Below, piece by piece: positions 5,628 to 7,846 of a stretch of DNA of 7,846 nucleotides. A program made the position numbers and the translations under genes. Where the stretch lies: contig JACWAG010000137.1 in assembly GCA_014874425.1 (NCBI GenBank), forward strand, positions 1 through 7,846, written 5' to 3'. Numbering within the stretch: position 1 is the stretch's first letter; every line of letters starts with the position of its first letter. The notes beneath the pieces were generated by a model. The model ran no database searches. It was not told where the DNA came from and saw only the letters and a program-made list of their open reading frames with translations. Source of the DNA: Syntrophaceae bacterium (GTDB taxonomy: Bacteria; Desulfobacterota; Desulfomonilia; Desulfomonilales; Desulfomonilaceae).

Positions 5628-6764
5628 CTATTTTCGAAAAAGTCCGGTTTTTTTGAGATCTTTGGAGCGCGTTTCTTCAATTAGGCTTTTTACTAGTGTA
5701 GCGTATTCGGTGCCGATCTTTGGCCATGAAAAATTCTCTTCAGCCATTTTGCGAGACTTAATTCCCATTTGAATCAACAAATCCCGTGGAGTAAATGCGG
5801 CAAGTTCCATTGTCTTGGCAAGATTTTTAGGGTCTGGGGGAGATGATACGAATCCACATTCATATCTATGAATAAAGTCCGTTGTTTCATCAACGTCATT
5901 TACCAGAATTGGCCGTCCGAGCGCCGCGTATTCTGCAAATTTAACCGGAAAAGCCGCTCTCGAAGCTATGTGGTTTGGTCTGGGTGAAATAAGAATGGAG
6001 GCGGAACCTAATAAGCCAAGCATTGTTTTTCGATCTGTTCTGTCTACCAATTTAACCCTATGGCCGAATTTTTCTGAAAAAATCTGTTTGACACTTTGAT
6101 CTGAATTTCTAAAACCAATCAGCAACATGGTTATTTTTGGGTCAGAAACCATTTCAAAAGCCGCTATGAGATCGTTTATGCCTTGCCATGTCTGGAATTC
6201 ACCCGCATAACCAAATGTAAATTTGGGGCTTTCCGCTTGAGGTAAAGGTCGAAAAAGTTCAAGATCCACCCCATTTCTGACGACGCTGACTCGGTCAGGC
6301 TTGACACCAGCTTTAACCAAGTCGGCCTTATGCCACTCAGACTGTGTAAGAATATAATCCGCTGAGCGCAATGCCATGGAATACTGCAATCTGACCATGA
6401 ATGAAGGGCCCCCTGATGGATTGCCCGTACTGAGCTGGTTGGCCTGCGCTGATTGCGATAAGTCATCACCGTGCATATCCAGGGTGACAATACCCGGAAT
6501 AAGTTTATGAACCCAATATAGAGACTGTCCTACGAATGGGGCCCCACAATAGATATATCTGTAATTTCTAAGTTGATTCAACCGTAACGGCATCAGTAGC
6601 GATGAAGTTGTTACTTTCTTAATAGGGAGGGCCTCAGAAGTAAAAAGAAAATCACATCCTATTGAGTGTTCTTCTAGAAGCCCTGCAAATTTCTTGATTC
6701 GGTACTGGTAAGCGGAGTCCGAATCATAATCGGCGCCGGATATAATTAAAGCTGCGTTGCCCAA
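5628..6764 (-). CDS. GT4-family glycosyltransferase (polysaccharide assembly)
   Basis: 378 residues with the GT-B two-lobe layout. The N-terminal lobe (1 to about 175) includes ALIISGADYD at the start, TLDMHGDDLS (94-103) and SADYILTQSEWHKADLV (134-150), then RVSVVRNGVDLELFRP (158-173). The C-terminal nucleotide-sugar lobe holds FGYAGEFQTWQGINDLIAAF (184-203), LLIGFR, and the acidic EX7E-type region FPVKFAEYAALGRPILVND (272-290) followed by DETTD. These are standard for group 1 (GT4) retaining transferases using nucleotide-sugar donors at the cytoplasmic membrane face. The exact sugar cannot be told. The start is a TTG (6762-6764), 41 bases inside the preceding flippase gene. The next ATG is at residue 58, after much of the conserved first lobe, so TTG is preferred. 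Only a weak AGGG precedes it, so translational coupling is likely. It is the last gene of the leftward operon. Confidence 0.9.
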   Translation of the reverse strand: MGNAALIISGADYDSDSAYQYRIKKFAGLLEEHSIGCDFLFTSEALPIKKVTTSSLLMPLRLNQLRNYRYIYCGAPFVGQSLYWVHKLIPGIVTLDMHGDDLSQSAQANQLSTGNPSGGPSFMVRLQYSMALRSADYILTQSEWHKADLVKAGVKPDRVSVVRNGVDLELFRPLPQAESPKFTFGYAGEFQTWQGINDLIAAFEMVSDPKITMLLIGFRNSDQSVKQIFSEKFGHRVKLVDRTDRKTMLGLLGSASILISPRPNHIASRAAFPVKFAEYAALGRPILVNDVDETTDFIHRYECGFVSSPPDPKNLAKTMELAAFTPRDLLIQMGIKSRKMAEENFSWPKIGTEYATLVKSLIEETRSKDLKKTGLFRK

Positions 6765-7846
6765 TTTTTTGCCCTACACTTTTTATAGTCGCGATTTCCT
6801 CAGGATACAAACCTTTAAGGCAAAACAAAAGTGCGAAATAAGCTACCGCTGAAATCACAATATTTAAAAACATATTAAACTCACGAAGCAAGTAAGTCAC
6901 AAATGCCATTCCAGTCGCTGCTAAAAAAGGCTTTTTCGATATCTGAACAAGTTGCACCGGGAACAAATTTTTAGTAACGAACAAAAGCTGGAGGATCACA
7001 AACACTACTATGGTGATGATGTTCGCCATCACTGCCCCGACCTCAGCAAAAAGTTGAATTAATATATAATTCAGGACTGTGGCCATGGCAGCGGCGACCA
7101 TATTAATTTTCATGTCGAGACCCTGGTAGTTTGCTGCGATAAGCGTTTGGGCAAGTATCAATACGAGACTATAAGGGATCAAAGAAGGCGCCATGAGCTG
7201 CAAAATGAAAACAGACTGAGCAAATTTGTTGCCATAAATCAGAAAGATGACTTTGTCGGCCAGAAGAATCATGCCTATGGCCATTGGTAAACAAACTATC
7301 AGGACATAGCGGATGGAAAGTTCCGTTTTCTCTCGCAGGCTTTCCAATCCATAACCGAAATGTCGTGAAAATATCGGCAGTATAGCCAAAGAAAAGGCCA
7401 TAGGAATAATGACGCACATCTGATTAATTCTTAAGGCTGCGCCGTAAATCCCAACTGACAATACGCCCGCTAGTTTCGAGAGCAAAATCATGTCCACATT
7501 TAAATGTATGGTGGAGAAAATCGCGATGCCCATGAATGTTGGGGCTTCCCTAAATAGCATAGTCCAAATATCTTTTTTAAGTTTTATTGAAAAAACGCCT
7601 ACAACCTTGAAGTAGAAGACCAGAAGCAAACCAAGGGCCAGCAGTTTTGTAAGCACTGTCATAGCGGAAATAGCCACAATTCCGTATCCGGTCAAAACAA
7701 CGGCCGTACACAGAATCACTTTGGACACATTTTCCATGAACTGACCCAAAGCTATGAATTCCGACTTTTCAATGGCCCGAAAGCTAGCCTCAAGAAATCG
7801 GGAGCAACTTGCTGGAATAAGGGCTACGGAACCTAACAAAAAGGCT
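6724..7846 (-). CDS. Wzx-type oligosaccharide flippase (MOP superfamily), cut by right edge
   Basis: The frame is open through the right edge; the TTG at 7839 is internal. About 373 residues are visible out of the roughly 450-500 usual for the family, so about the first hundred are missing. The sequence is strongly hydrophobic with about ten membrane segments. Typical landmarks are FREAPTFMGIAIFSTIHLNV then DMILLSKLAG, which starts the second half of the fold, and VGIYGAALRINQMCVIIPMAFSLA kept as shorter pieces GIYGAALRI and IPMAFSLAILP. LSIRYVLIVCLPMAIGMILL is also typical. It ends with a basic tail (RSFNYIRRRL). Such proteins flip lipid-linked oligosaccharide units across the inner membrane for O-antigen, capsule or exopolysaccharide. 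It overlaps the glycosyltransferase gene by 41 bases, showing one operon that must begin beyond the right edge. Confidence 0.88.
   Translation of the reverse strand, partial: AFLLGSVALIPASCSRFLEASFRAIEKSEFIALGQFMENVSKVILCTAVVLTGYGIVAISAMTVLTKLLALGLLLVFYFKVVGVFSIKLKKDIWTMLFREAPTFMGIAIFSTIHLNVDMILLSKLAGVLSVGIYGAALRINQMCVIIPMAFSLAILPIFSRHFGYGLESLREKTELSIRYVLIVCLPMAIGMILLADKVIFLIYGNKFAQSVFILQLMAPSLIPYSLVLILAQTLIAANYQGLDMKINMVAAAMATVLNYILIQLFAEVGAVMANIITIVVFVILQLLFVTKNLFPVQLVQISKKPFLAATGMAFVTYLLREFNMFLNIVISAVAYFALLFCLKGLYPEEIATIKSVGQKIGQRSFNYIRRRL

Noticed and set aside
1..7846. Mobile elements, CRISPR array, tRNA, phage or toxin-antitoxin genes
   Set aside because: No transposase motifs, regular repeats with spacers, tRNA arms or matching small-gene pairs were seen on either strand.

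Overview
The window looks like part of a Gram-negative chromosome of moderate G+C content. Sec signal peptides, a periplasmic HtrA-type protease and an ElyC-like envelope protein support this. Strong Shine-Dalgarno (SD) sites, a NusG paralogue and the mix of surface-polysaccharide and anaerobe-type radical SAM genes would suit a Desulfobacterota-like (deltaproteobacterial) organism, but that placement is a guess. No rRNA, tRNA, transposase, CRISPR array or phage gene was seen.

Left part (1-2321). A radical SAM/SPASM enzyme enters from the left edge on the plus strand and shows only its C-terminal end. It converges on a minus-strand NusG-family paralogue (736-1335), the RfaH/LoaP type of antiterminator often linked to long polysaccharide operons. 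That gene diverges from a plus-strand elyC-like DUF218 membrane protein (1542-2321) across an AT-rich promoter region that also holds an eight-codon upstream reading frame.

Middle (2377-5373). An imperfect hairpin lies between the elyC-like gene and a convergent small secreted protein that carries a SmpA/BamE-like motif. Upstream of that protein, on the same strand, is an HtrA/DegP-like serine protease with a complete catalytic triad and no PDZ domain. Divergent from the protease is a secreted CrtC/AttH-like lipocalin protein. Its natural ATG start and signal peptide are in a different frame from the body of the gene. A run of ten T's lies exactly at the junction, and removing one T restores a textbook signal peptide.

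Right part (5374-7846). A free-standing 27-codon gene (5463-5546) has its own consensus-like promoter, a near-perfect ribosome-binding site and a strong intrinsic terminator, and has the form of a single-span small membrane protein. Two minus-strand genes follow: a GT4 glycosyltransferase and, overlapping it by 41 bases, a Wzx-type oligosaccharide flippase that runs off the right edge. These form the distal end of a leftward surface-polysaccharide operon.

The common theme is envelope and surface biogenesis: sugar assembly and export, a likely dedicated transcription factor, peptidoglycan or lipid-carrier homeostasis, and periplasmic quality control. I did not find a clearly new multi-gene system. 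The best leads are the homopolymer junction in the lipocalin gene and the small membrane-protein gene.
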